Shown: positions 52,947-61,345 of the stretch, piece after piece
Layout: the number at the start of each line of letters is the position of its first letter
Position numbering within the stretch: the first letter of the stretch is position 1
Source: Paenibacillus plantiphilus
GTDB taxonomy: Bacteria > Bacillota > Bacilli > Paenibacillales > Paenibacillaceae
Assembly: GCF_927798095.1 (NCBI RefSeq)
Contig: NZ_CAKMMF010000019.1
Span: 53,357 to 117,356 of the forward strand
DNA: 64,000 nucleotides
Reading direction: 5' to 3'
Position numbers and translations under genes: made by a program
Notes under the pieces: model-generated
Seen by the model: the letters and a program-made list of their open reading frames with translations, nothing else
What the model was told of the DNA's origin: nothing
The model's database searches: none

Positions 52947-53360
52947 ATGAACGAAGAGAATATCACTGTTTTCATATACGGCAGCCTTCTGCCGGGTCAT
53001 ATGAATCATCATGTTGTCGCAGCGTATGTGATCTCTTCGAGACCAGGCCGTATCGCTGGTCGATTGGTTGATTTCGGACCCTATCCTGCTCTCGTAAGAG
53101 ATGACAAGGCAGCCTTGGAAGGTCGATCGGTCAGAGGAATGTGGATCGTGATTGATCGGAATGGACTGCGTGAGATGGATCGTCTGGAGGGCTTCTCGGG
53201 TATAGACGAGGATAACGATTATGATCGCGTATGGACAGCGGATGCCCATCAAGCGGAGCATTGCGGATGGGTATATGTCTGGGACACTTCCCGTGGATAT
53301 CCGCCCATTATGGAGGAATATTGGCCGACTTTCTACTTCAGCAAGATGGGTGCTGAATAG
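52947..53360 (+). CDS. Gamma-glutamylcyclotransferase-like (GGCT) protein
   Basis: 137 residues with the GGCT fold: the start VFIYGSLLPG holds the substrate-binding loop, GRLVDFGPYPALV follows, and the acidic residue in EMDRLEGF matches the catalytic region. These proteins release 5-oxoproline from gamma-glutamyl amino acids or act on related amides. Closeness to pxpBCA (5-oxoproline degradation) makes a functional link plausible, but the c-di-GMP gene lies between and no shared promoter is evident. AGGAGGG precedes the ATG. Confidence 0.82.
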   Translation: MNEENITVFIYGSLLPGHMNHHVVAAYVISSRPGRIAGRLVDFGPYPALVRDDKAALEGRSVRGMWIVIDRNGLREMDRLEGFSGIDEDNDYDRVWTADAHQAEHCGWVYVWDTSRGYPPIMEEYWPTFYFSKMGAE

Positions 53361-53474
53361 GCAGGCGATTCAAGACGGGCAATGCCAGGAAGGGAAGCGG
53401 CATTGGAGGCAGAATGTACTTTCCATCGCTGTTGTCCCGGATTTGCTAATGGGGCAGAGTGGGCATGCTCATCT

Positions 53475-53530
53475 AAAAAAAGGGTCATTCTCTATGCGCT
53501 TCATTAGCGCAAGGAGAATGACCCCTTTTT
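53475..53530. terminator. Strong bidirectional terminator
   Basis: AAAAAAAGGGTCATTCTC (53475-53492) pairs with GAGAATGACCCCTTTTT (53514-53530), enclosing a GCGC/GCGC pairing. It serves the convergent GGCT and membrane protein genes. Confidence 0.88.
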
Positions 53531-53553
53531 CATTGTCTCCACCCGTCCCGCCT

Positions 53554-54486
53554 CTAGTGGCTGCCGCTATATTCATAGGCCAACGTGACATGATGCAGAG
53601 CTATTTCCTCATTGATCAAGGATGAGTCCGGAATAATCGTACTGTAGGGCTGTGAAGACAACTGATTATGCGGTACATGGCTTTCGCTGTTATTGATCTT
53701 CTCGATCTCGATGGGCGAATCGTATGGAGCGGGTACGATTGGAGGGCGTTCAGGTGGTTGAACGCCGAATTCATACTCAATTGCTCCGTAATCATCGAGA
53801 TCCAGCAGATTATTGCCCTGTTTGATATTAACAGCCGGATACGTGATGCCTAAGACGATTAAGCCGCACGCGGAGGTGTATACGCTAATTCGTTTTACCG
53901 AATGAATCAACGATGTTCCGTTATCACGATGGATGCGTCTGCGCCGCACCGATTGACGCCATATGAGCCATGAGGCGGCGGTTAGCATTACAGGTGCGAT
54001 AACGATTAATATGGTGCCGAATTGCAATGGCATCGGATAAATAACAAGGTACGTGTACAGCAGCGAGCCTAGTGTGAGCATTTGGACAGGCACGACGAGT
54101 GCTACATCTGCCGCAGCTCTCCGTTTCGTGCGGCTTGCTATGGCATGCTGCTGAACTGGCATCAGGCGTGACAGCGTGAGCAGCCGAGGCATCGTCAGCA
54201 GGATGGCAATCGCATACGGTACGACTACAAACGGAATAAATAGAATATCAGTATTCTTCCATAGGTAAGAGGAGTGCAAGGAAGTTGAATAAGCCAACAA
54301 TAGCAGAATTACCAGTGCAGTAAGTCCCGTCAATGCAAGCAGCGCGATGTTGACGACAGCAGCGCGACGCATACTGGCGACTTTCGTCCGATATGCAATG
54401 CTGCCGGCCCCATATCCGGCCATTAGTGTCAGTAATACAAGAGCAAGAGAGGCAATCGCAACTGCCCGATCAAGCGTTTCTAACAT
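53554..54486 (-). CDS. Membrane protein of unknown function
   Basis: 310 residues with about six hydrophobic segments in the first 215 and a hydrophilic, proline-rich C-terminal 95 residues (PPERPPIVPAPYDSPIEIEK, then NSESHVPHNQLSSQPYS). The last part after the sixth helix would lie on one side of the membrane. The arrangement, with SVYTSACGLIVLGITYPAVN as final helix, recalls membrane leader regions of larger secreted proteins, but no catalytic domain follows. I do not recognise the family. It is a single gene with GGGGGAG upstream. Confidence 0.68.
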   Translation of the reverse strand: MLETLDRAVAIASLALVLLTLMAGYGAGSIAYRTKVASMRRAAVVNIALLALTGLTALVILLLLAYSTSLHSSYLWKNTDILFIPFVVVPYAIAILLTMPRLLTLSRLMPVQQHAIASRTKRRAAADVALVVPVQMLTLGSLLYTYLVIYPMPLQFGTILIVIAPVMLTAASWLIWRQSVRRRRIHRDNGTSLIHSVKRISVYTSACGLIVLGITYPAVNIKQGNNLLDLDDYGAIEYEFGVQPPERPPIVPAPYDSPIEIEKINNSESHVPHNQLSSQPYSTIIPDSSLINEEIALHHVTLAYEYSGSH

Positions 54487-54906
54487 TATAACTCCCCCAG
54501 TTCAACTCACTTCCCTTATCTTACAGATACGGCAGGACGGGAAGAATTGTCTGCAGTCTAGTTTGAAGCCAGACTTAAGTCGCGTACGATCGTAATCTTC
54601 AGGATGTAGTCAGCAGTATCAATCAAACAATAGTGGGAGCAAATATACCTCACGGCACGGCGGCCTATCAATGGACTCGTCATCAGATCAGATAAGTTCC
54701 ATTGAAATCATACCATATATTTGCGGTTTCTGTTTGATATTTTCCATACAAGACTAAGTCGTGAGCCGATATGTGCGCTGAACAAAGGGGCTTTCTATAT
54801 CCCCGTTAAAATGAAAGCACCTTCGAGCCAGTCAAGTTGGAATGACGGCTTGAAGATGCTTGTATTGCGAAGTGCAAATGTTTGTGGAGTCCGTTGCTTC
54901 TTCGTA
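54487..54906. other. Non-coding gap with nothing recognised
   Basis: About 420 bases between the membrane protein start and the nrdB stop. I see no convincing gene, RNA or repeat. A small GGGG/CCCC hairpin lies near 54787-54803, possibly part of the nrd terminator; it lacks a T-run on the minus strand. Confidence 0.5.
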
Positions 54907-55944
54907 CTACAGGTCGCCCCAGTTGAGGTTGGACGATTTGCTGTAGTTGGTCACTTTCTGCTCGAAGAAGTCGGTTTTCATACCGTTCATGTTGCTGAAG
55001 CTTTCGACCCATTTCATCGGGTGATCCACGACCTCTGGGTAGAGGATGTCCAGACCGAGCTTGCGAAGACGCTCATTGGACAAGAACTTGATATATTGAT
55101 CGATGATTTCATTCGTGATGCCTGGAATTTGGTTGTTCGTTATATATTGACCCCACTCGATCTCGTGCTCAACGGCAGTGCGCATCATTTGGCGCAGCTC
55201 TTCAACAAGAACAGGTGTGAACAATTCAGGATTCTCCTTGCGAACTTCACGGAAGATGCCTTGGAACAACGCCAGATGAGTTAATTCATCGCGCTGAATG
55301 TATTTGATCTCGGAGACCGTTCCGAGCATTTTTCCCTGACGTCCAAGGGCGTAGAAGAAGCTGAACCCGCTGTAGAAGTAAATGCCCTCAAGTATATAGT
55401 TCGCCATGATCGTCTTGATCAGGTTCTGCGATGATGGGTTTGCAATGAAATTCTCGTACAGATCGGTGATGAAACGGTTCCGTTTCAGCAGGTTCTTGTC
55501 CTCGCGCCACAGATTGTAAATCTGGTCGCGTACTTCTGCAGAGCAGACACTATCCAAAATATAGGAGTAGGATTGGCTGTGCACCGCTTCCTGGAAGGTA
55601 TGAACGGTAAGACACAGATTAACTTCCGGTGCGGTAATGTACTCATTCACGTTGGGCAGGTTTGCCGTCTGCAGTGAGTCGAGGAAGATCAGGAAGCTGA
55701 TGATTTTATCATAGCTGTTGCGCTCAGAGAGCGACAGGTTGCGGTAATCCTTGGCATCCTGGGCAAGAGGGATTTCCTCGGGAATCCAAAAATTGTTCAT
55801 CATGGTCCGGTACATCTTGGTGGACCAGTCGTATTTGACATTGTTAAGCTCAATCAGGTTCGTCGTGTTGCCGCCGATCATGCGGCGTTTGCCCCAGTCG
55901 CGGTCGCCGTCCTCATTGAACAGCTTTTTCTTCTGTAACTCCAT
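54907..55944 (-). CDS. nrdB: Class I ribonucleotide reductase, beta (radical) subunit
   Basis: 345 residues. Metal ligands and radical tyrosine are readable: an aspartate in FLIFLDSLQT, then glutamate, histidine and tyrosine in TFQEAVHSQSY, and a second set in EGIYFYSGFSFFYAL and ELTHLALFQG. The tyrosine is kept, so a diferric or dimanganese tyrosyl radical (class Ia/Ib) is expected. The C-terminal tail (KSSNLNWGDL) fits the docking peptide for the alpha subunit. AAGGAGGAG precedes the ATG. It follows nrdA after 154 bases that contain two strong hairpins. No nrdI is adjacent, which argues against class Ib. Confidence 0.93.
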   Translation of the reverse strand: MELQKKKLFNEDGDRDWGKRRMIGGNTTNLIELNNVKYDWSTKMYRTMMNNFWIPEEIPLAQDAKDYRNLSLSERNSYDKIISFLIFLDSLQTANLPNVNEYITAPEVNLCLTVHTFQEAVHSQSYSYILDSVCSAEVRDQIYNLWREDKNLLKRNRFITDLYENFIANPSSQNLIKTIMANYILEGIYFYSGFSFFYALGRQGKMLGTVSEIKYIQRDELTHLALFQGIFREVRKENPELFTPVLVEELRQMMRTAVEHEIEWGQYITNNQIPGITNEIIDQYIKFLSNERLRKLGLDILYPEVVDHPMKWVESFSNMNGMKTDFFEQKVTNYSKSSNLNWGDL

Positions 55945-56017
55945 GTTTGCTCCTCCTTCAATTCAATACTACATTTTACACTCGTTGCTCTATAAGGCCA
56001 TACCTTCAATTGGCAGA

Positions 56018-56053
56018 GATGAAACACGGCATGGTACAGTGCCGTGTTTCATC
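56018..56053. terminator. Perfect 14-bp hairpin between nrdA and nrdB
   Basis: GATGAAACACGGCA (56018-56031) pairs with TGCCGTGTTTCATC (56040-56053) with an eight-base loop. No T-run follows on the minus strand, so it may stabilise or process the mRNA rather than end transcription. Confidence 0.7.
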
Positions 56054-56085
56054 GCCATGGTTATCTTATGTCTCCATTGGCAGCA

Positions 56086-56114
56086 AAGCTGCAGCGCTTT
56101 ATGCGCTGCAGCTT
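56086..56114. promoter_or_regulatory. Perfect 11-bp hairpin spanning the nrdA stop codon
   Basis: AAGCTGCAGCG (56086-56096) pairs with CGCTGCAGCTT (56104-56114). The seven-base loop contains the nrdA stop codon (complement of 56099-56101). Together with the hairpin at 56018-56053 it forms a double structure between the two cistrons. Confidence 0.65.
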
Positions 56115-58324
56115 ACGCAATCCTCGACTTCCAAACTCTTATTCCGGCAATAGTATACGGTCTTCAGACCGTTCTCCCATGCGGCCATATACAATTCAAG
56201 GAACTCCTTGGCTGTATATTCAGGTGTAATATACAGGTTGAAGGATTGCGCCTGATCGATATGGCGCTGACGGCGGCCCGCTGCGCGGATGCTCCAGTGC
56301 TGATCGATATGATGCGCTTCCTTGTAGAACCAGAACGTCTCATCGTTCAGGTTCGGCGCGGTTTGCGGAATGACAGCATTCTTCTTCTCCTCAACGAAGA
56401 ACTTGTTGAAGATCGGATCGATTCCTGCTGTGGAACCGGCAATGAGCGATGTGGAGGCTGTAGGCGCGATTGCGAACATCCATGCATTGCGCACGCCATG
56501 CTCGGCTACGTCTTCCTTCAGTTTCTGCCACAATGGCCCTTCATAACCGCGACGGTCAAAAAACTCTCCCGTATGCCATTCGCTGCCTTCGAATACGCGA
56601 TATGCGCCTTTTTCCTTGGAAATTTCCATCGATGCTTTAACAGCGCAATAGTTGATCCACTCATACAGTTCGTCCGCACGGTCCAGATGCTCCTCGGATT
56701 CCCATGAGATGCCGTTCAGGGCAAGCCACTGGTGATAGCCGCTTGTGCCAAGTCCGACTGCGCGGTATTTCTGATTCGTAATTTCCGCTTGCGGAATCGG
56801 ATAGTGGTTCAGATCGATAACATTGTCCATCATCCGCATTTGGCAGGAAACAACCTCTTCAATCTCTTCCCGCGTGCGGGTACGGCCAAGATTAAGCGAA
56901 GACAGGTTGCAGACGACATAATCGCCGCTCTTCACTTGTGTTGTAATGATGCCGTCCTCATGCGTCGTGGTGACATATTCCGTCGGACTCATGTTCTGGC
57001 AAATTTCCGTACACAGGTTGGAGCAGTAAATGAGACCTTTATGCTTATTCGGATTCGCGCGGTTAACGGTATCCCGATAGAAGATGAAAGGCGTTCCGGT
57101 CTCGAAGGAGCTGGTCAGAATCCGTTTCATAATGTCGATGGCAGGAACCTCTTCACGGGACAGCTCCGGGTGGTTCAAGCATTCCTCGTAGCGGCTCTCC
57201 CACTCCTCGCCCCATGAATCCTCAAGCGCCCATCCCATGTAGGAGCGAACCTCATGCGGATCGAACAGATACCAGGAATCGCGTTCCTGCACCTTGCGCA
57301 TGAACAGATCGGGAATACATACGCCTGGGAAAATATCATGCGCCTTCATCCGATCGTCGCCGTTATTGGTCTTCAAATTGAGGAAGTCCAGAATATCCTT
57401 GTGCCAGACGTCCAGATAGACGGCGACAGCGCCGGAACGAACGCCAAGCTGGTCAACCGCGATTGCGGTATTATTGTAGTTCTTGATCCAAGGCACAACG
57501 CCGCCAGCGACGCCTTTGTAGCCGCGAATGTTGGAGCCGCGGCTCCGCACCTTGCCGATGTAGATTCCCATGCCGCCGCCGAACTTCGATACTTGCGCGA
57601 AGCTGGAATCGACGTTGTAGATGCCCCACAGATTGTCCGGCACTGTGTCGATGAAGCAGCTGGACAGCTGATGGAACGGCTTGCGCGCGTTCGCAAGGGT
57701 CGGAGTGGCGACCGTCATTTGCAGACGGCTCAGCACATCGTAGAACTTGCGAGCCCAGCCGAGCTTGTCCTTCTCCTTCATGGCCAGATGCATGGCAACA
57801 CCCATGAACAGCTCCTGCGGCAGCTCCAGCACCTCGCCGTTAAAGCCTTTAATAAGGTAACGGTCAGCGAGCGTCTTCAGACCGATATAGTTGAACAAGT
57901 AATCACGGTCAGGCGCGATATAGTTGCCGAGCTCGCGAATTTCTTCACGGGTATAGTGCTCCAATATGTACTTGCCATAGAAGCCCTTGTCGGTCAAATA
58001 GGTGATCAGAGAGTAGAAGTCTCCGTAGCCGAAATAGCCGTACTTCCGATTGATCGCAGATTCTTTATAGAGATCGTACACGAGCAGCTTCGCCGCAACA
58101 TACTGCCAATTTGGCTGTTCGATGCTTGTTTTCTCCACTGCTACTTGTGTGAGCGTACGCTGAATTTCTTTCGTTGTGATATTGTTGCGGAAGTACGGCA
58201 GCAGCGCCGTCTCCAGCTCAAGCGGATCGCAATCGTTGTAACCAACGCAAGAGAAATCGATAACTTTCTTTAACTTGGAAAAAATGAGTTCTTCTTTCTG
58301 TCCGTTCCTTTTAATAATATCCAC
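56099..58324 (-). CDS. nrdA: Class I ribonucleotide reductase, alpha (catalytic) subunit
   Basis: 741 residues from a GTG at 58324 with AAGGAG about ten bases upstream; a longer frame exists but has no site. An N-terminal ATP-cone (VDIIKRNGQKEELIFSKLKK) gives allosteric activity control. Active-site motifs include SSCFIDTVPDN, NLCTEICQNMSPTEY and the tyrosine pair near the end. The C-terminus EDCVSCSA carries the CxxC that reduces the active site with thioredoxin. It makes deoxynucleotides together with nrdB. A pair of NrdR boxes over its promoter predicts repression by NrdR, whose gene is not in this window. Confidence 0.94.
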   Translation of the reverse strand: MDIIKRNGQKEELIFSKLKKVIDFSCVGYNDCDPLELETALLPYFRNNITTKEIQRTLTQVAVEKTSIEQPNWQYVAAKLLVYDLYKESAINRKYGYFGYGDFYSLITYLTDKGFYGKYILEHYTREEIRELGNYIAPDRDYLFNYIGLKTLADRYLIKGFNGEVLELPQELFMGVAMHLAMKEKDKLGWARKFYDVLSRLQMTVATPTLANARKPFHQLSSCFIDTVPDNLWGIYNVDSSFAQVSKFGGGMGIYIGKVRSRGSNIRGYKGVAGGVVPWIKNYNNTAIAVDQLGVRSGAVAVYLDVWHKDILDFLNLKTNNGDDRMKAHDIFPGVCIPDLFMRKVQERDSWYLFDPHEVRSYMGWALEDSWGEEWESRYEECLNHPELSREEVPAIDIMKRILTSSFETGTPFIFYRDTVNRANPNKHKGLIYCSNLCTEICQNMSPTEYVTTTHEDGIITTQVKSGDYVVCNLSSLNLGRTRTREEIEEVVSCQMRMMDNVIDLNHYPIPQAEITNQKYRAVGLGTSGYHQWLALNGISWESEEHLDRADELYEWINYCAVKASMEISKEKGAYRVFEGSEWHTGEFFDRRGYEGPLWQKLKEDVAEHGVRNAWMFAIAPTASTSLIAGSTAGIDPIFNKFFVEEKKNAVIPQTAPNLNDETFWFYKEAHHIDQHWSIRAAGRRQRHIDQAQSFNLYITPEYTAKEFLELYMAAWENGLKTVYYCRNKSLEVEDCVSCSA

Positions 58325-58371
58325 GAGCGGATTCACTCCTTGTCGAAGGGTGTCGTTTTTAACCCCTATAT

Positions 58372-58427
58372 ACACAATATGTTGATGGCACTAAACTAAA
58401 TTACACCAATATATAGTGGTGTGTCAA
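58372..58427 (-). promoter_or_regulatory. nrdA promoter with two NrdR boxes
   Basis: On the minus strand TTGACA (58427-58422) and TAATTT (58403-58398) are 18 bases apart. NrdR box B (58404-58419, core CAATATATAG at 58407-58416) fills the spacer. Box A (58372-58387, ACACAATATGTTGATG) lies downstream. Core starts are 32 bases apart, about three helical turns, as known for NrdR box pairs. Apart from this the 366-base gap up to the copper gene at 58691 holds nothing I recognise. Confidence 0.78.
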
Positions 58428-58690
58428 GGTGTGCAGTTCGACATGAAAGGATGCCAAAAAGGGCTTTTTTTTCCTTTGAAAAGACGATGAAAACTTGTCG
58501 CGACTCATATTCTTGGAATGGCTATGCTTCCTTTCAGCGAATCGGCCCTCCATAAATATTTATTGCTTGCTCATAAAAAATTCGGATTTATGGAATGGTT
58601 TTGTCCGCAATCGTTTAGTAAACTAATGAATGACCATGCTATAGTTGCCCGGCAATATTTGTACAGGAGAGAAAGTGAGGATACAACGCT

Positions 58691-60346
58691 ATGTTTGTTT
58701 ATCCGCGTTATTTGATTTCGATAGGGAAAGCTTGCAGCAGGATCGCTGCGGGCTTGTTGTTTATACTGCTGCTTATCGGTTCACCGGGAACAGCGGGAGC
58801 GCATGCGGAATTGGAGCAGGCCGTGCCAGATCCCAATACGAGGGTGGATGTCTCCCCTTCGGCGGTGGAGCTGTACTTTAACGAAGCGATCGAGGCCAAT
58901 GTCGGCTCGATCACTGTGCTTGACTCGCGTTCGAACAGGGTGACAGAGGATGTCGCAGTGGCAGGCAGTGACCGCAAGTCGCTGCGCCTTGCGCTGCCTC
59001 AGCTCAGGGAAGGCGTCTACACCGTCTCTTACCAGATCGTTTCTGCCGACGGACATCCTGTGAGCGGCTCGTATATTTTCGTCGTGGGCAACCCGCCGGA
59101 GAGTGTGGATGCCTCGGCATTCAATCCGCATAGCGAGATGGGCCATGAAGGCCATACGGCTGAAACGCAGTTAACAACAGAGCAGTTTATTATTTATGCG
59201 GTGCGTATTCTCTATTATTTGGCTCTGCTGCTTGCTGCCGGTCTTGTGCTCTGGTCCGTCATTGGCGTGCGAGTCGATGCGGCGAGCAAGGTTGTTCCTG
59301 GGTGGGAGCTGTTCGCCCTGCGCGCGCTTCTCATAGCAGCGATCCTCTATATTTTTGTCCATGCAAGGGATATTCTGATTGGTTTCCCGAGTGAGGAATA
59401 TAGCCGGCTGTTTCTGCAAACCGCGGTTGGACGGGGATGGATTGCGCTCCTTGTGCTGACGGTGGCAAGCTTCATGCTGCTGCGGCTTGGCAGGACTGTG
59501 CGGGTGCTGTGGGTGGCAGCTCTGCTGGGATTGGAAAGCTGGAGCGGGCATGCGGTCGTGTTTAAGCCAGCCCTTCTAACGGTTCTTATGGACTTCATCC
59601 ATCTGGCCGGCTCAGCTGTTCTGGCCGGCGGACTCGCGCTGCTGCTGGCGCTCTGGTTCGCAGATCGCAAGGAGGCGGGGCGCTTCGCTGCCCGTTTCTC
59701 CAGAGCTGCTCTCATCTCGCTTGCCCTGCTTGTACTGAGCGGTATCGGGATGACGCTGATGTTCCTGCCAAGCTGGAGCTACTTGTTCTATACCGGCTGG
59801 GGCACGCTGCTTCTGATCAAAACAGGGCTTGTCTGCCTCGTGTTTCTAACAGGCGGCTTGCTGCACTTGCGTGCAAGGAGGGGCGATCTGCCGACATATT
59901 CGCTATTGCGCATCGATATCGGATTAATGGCGCTTATTATCGCTGTTGCCGCGCTCTTTACCTATATTAGTCCGCTGCCGGCGAATGCGCCCGTTTACAA
60001 TCACAAGATGGGGGCTGACATGCACTATACGCTTCGTATCTCGCCCAATAAACCGGGGGTGAACAAATTCACGCTCAAGGTATGGCTGCCGGAAGAGGTG
60101 GGGATGCCGAAGTCGGTGCTGCTGCGTCTGCGGTCCCTGGACCGAGAGGAGCTTGGACCGATTGATGTGCCGCTGGAAATAAATAAGGAAGATAAGGACC
60201 TCACTTCCTTCGAGGGCTTCGTTAAGGCGGATTATGTTGCTGAAGGTCCCTTCATTCCTTTTGCCGGTGGATGGAAAGCAGAGATACGGATCATGGATCA
60301 AGAGGATAATGAGAAGGTTGAGCAGTACGAGTTCACTAATTATTAA
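58691..60346 (+). CDS. Copper resistance CopC-CopD fusion protein (YcnJ-like)
   Basis: 551 residues. A signal peptide ends in GAHAELEQAVPDP, so the mature protein begins with a histidine that is a copper ligand in CopC. The CopC beta-sandwich covers about residues 35-135, with DGHPVSGSYIF holding another copper ligand. Eight CopD-type membrane segments span about 165-440. A third external domain occupies residues 445-551 and ends in VEQYEFTNY. The Bacillus counterpart YcnJ imports copper. The downstream kinase, regulator and YcnI genes follow without gaps above 145 bases, forming a copper locus. Confidence 0.88.
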   Translation: MFVYPRYLISIGKACSRIAAGLLFILLLIGSPGTAGAHAELEQAVPDPNTRVDVSPSAVELYFNEAIEANVGSITVLDSRSNRVTEDVAVAGSDRKSLRLALPQLREGVYTVSYQIVSADGHPVSGSYIFVVGNPPESVDASAFNPHSEMGHEGHTAETQLTTEQFIIYAVRILYYLALLLAAGLVLWSVIGVRVDAASKVVPGWELFALRALLIAAILYIFVHARDILIGFPSEEYSRLFLQTAVGRGWIALLVLTVASFMLLRLGRTVRVLWVAALLGLESWSGHAVVFKPALLTVLMDFIHLAGSAVLAGGLALLLALWFADRKEAGRFAARFSRAALISLALLVLSGIGMTLMFLPSWSYLFYTGWGTLLLIKTGLVCLVFLTGGLLHLRARRGDLPTYSLLRIDIGLMALIIAVAALFTYISPLPANAPVYNHKMGADMHYTLRISPNKPGVNKFTLKVWLPEEVGMPKSVLLRLRSLDREELGPIDVPLEINKEDKDLTSFEGFVKADYVAEGPFIPFAGGWKAEIRIMDQEDNEKVEQYEFTNY

Positions 60347-60367
60347 TAATCGGAGGGGGAGCGGAGC

Positions 60368-61342
60368 ATGCCGTCCTATCAACGGATCAAATGGCTTATT
60401 CTAGTTATTCCGACTGTAACGCTAGCGATCTGGGAGTATGTGCGGCATGCCTTCCTGCTGCCGATTATATCGATGGATCTGGGCAATGTGCTGGCCCCGA
60501 TTCTTGTATTTGTCATTACGATAACGTTAGTGCGCAAATTGTTTCGAAGGATGGAGGAGGTTGCTGATTCACTGCATCAGGAGCAGACGGAGAAGGCGGC
60601 ATTCATGGAGCGTGAACAGCTGGCGCGCGAGCTGCATGACGGCATCTCGCAATCGCTGTTCCTTCTGTCTGTCAAGCTGGATAAGCTGGAGCAGGCGAAG
60701 GACCACGGCGATGTGCAGAAAACTACGGATGAAATTCGCTCAACCGTTCGGCATGTTTATGATGATGTAAGACAATCCATTGCGAGTCTGCAGAGCGACC
60801 CCTCCAAGACAGAGGTGCAGTGGATGCAGTCGGTGAAACGAATGGCGGAAGAGCTGGAGCTCGGAGGTCTGAGCGTTGTTATAGACTGGCGGCTGTCGGA
60901 CAGCCAGTTGACGGCCAAGGAGAAGGTGGAGCTGCTTGCCATCGTTCGGGAGTCCATGCTGAACGTTCAGAAGCATGCCAATGCTGCTCGCCTGACTGTA
61001 CGCGCAGTACCGCAGCCTGAGGGCAAAGGGTTTCGTTGTACGATAGAGGATGACGGCGAAGGCGCTGAGATGTCCGAGTTGCTTGCCAAGGGACGCTATG
61101 GCGTCCGTATGATGCAGGGTCGCGCGCAGGCGATGGGCTGGTCGCTGCATATTGGAAAGCTGAGCGAGGGCGAACGAGGCAAGCTTGACGATAGCGGACA
61201 GGGCAAGAGGGATGAGAGCGAACAAGGCAAGTCTGGTGAAAGCGGACAAGGCGAGAGGGTCGAGAGTGAACAAGGCAAGCGGATCGACAGTGAACAGGGT
61301 AAGAGGAACGGAATGATCGTAGAAGTGGTGAAGGAGGCGTAG
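60368..61342 (+). CDS. Sensor histidine kinase (HisKA_3) with minisatellite-expanded loop
   Basis: 324 residues. Two hydrophobic segments (about residues 9-25 and 40-57) have almost no external loop, so sensing is probably within the membrane. The phospho-acceptor is H90 in ARELHDGISQ; the N-box is ESMLNVQKHANA and the G-box YGVRMMQGRAQAMGW. Between the last conserved strand (SLHIGKLSEG) and the end (MIVEVVKEA) lie about six tandem eight-residue repeats of the type SEQGKRxE, coded by 24-base DNA repeats. It is encoded between the copper importer and its response regulator (3-base gap). Confidence 0.88.
   Translation: MPSYQRIKWLILVIPTVTLAIWEYVRHAFLLPIISMDLGNVLAPILVFVITITLVRKLFRRMEEVADSLHQEQTEKAAFMEREQLARELHDGISQSLFLLSVKLDKLEQAKDHGDVQKTTDEIRSTVRHVYDDVRQSIASLQSDPSKTEVQWMQSVKRMAEELELGGLSVVIDWRLSDSQLTAKEKVELLAIVRESMLNVQKHANAARLTVRAVPQPEGKGFRCTIEDDGEGAEMSELLAKGRYGVRMMQGRAQAMGWSLHIGKLSEGERGKLDDSGQGKRDESEQGKSGESGQGERVESEQGKRIDSEQGKRNGMIVEVVKEA
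61166..61311 (+). repeat. 24-bp minisatellite inside the kinase gene
   Basis: About six units of 24 bases, each resembling GAGAGCGAACAAGGCAAG plus six variable bases, in frame. They code for SGQGKRDE, SEQGKSGE, SGQGERVE, SEQGKRID and similar units in the ATPase domain. Confidence 0.85.
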
Positions 61343-61345
61343 AGG

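Noticed and set aside
54721..55284. A plus-strand frame beginning in the gap before nrdB.
   Set aside because: Most of it is antisense to nrdB and the start lacks a ribosome site; the gap itself shows no coding signs.
57254..58273. A 339-codon open frame on the plus strand.
   Set aside because: It is antisense to nrdA, which has full family motifs; no ribosome site and no recognisable protein.
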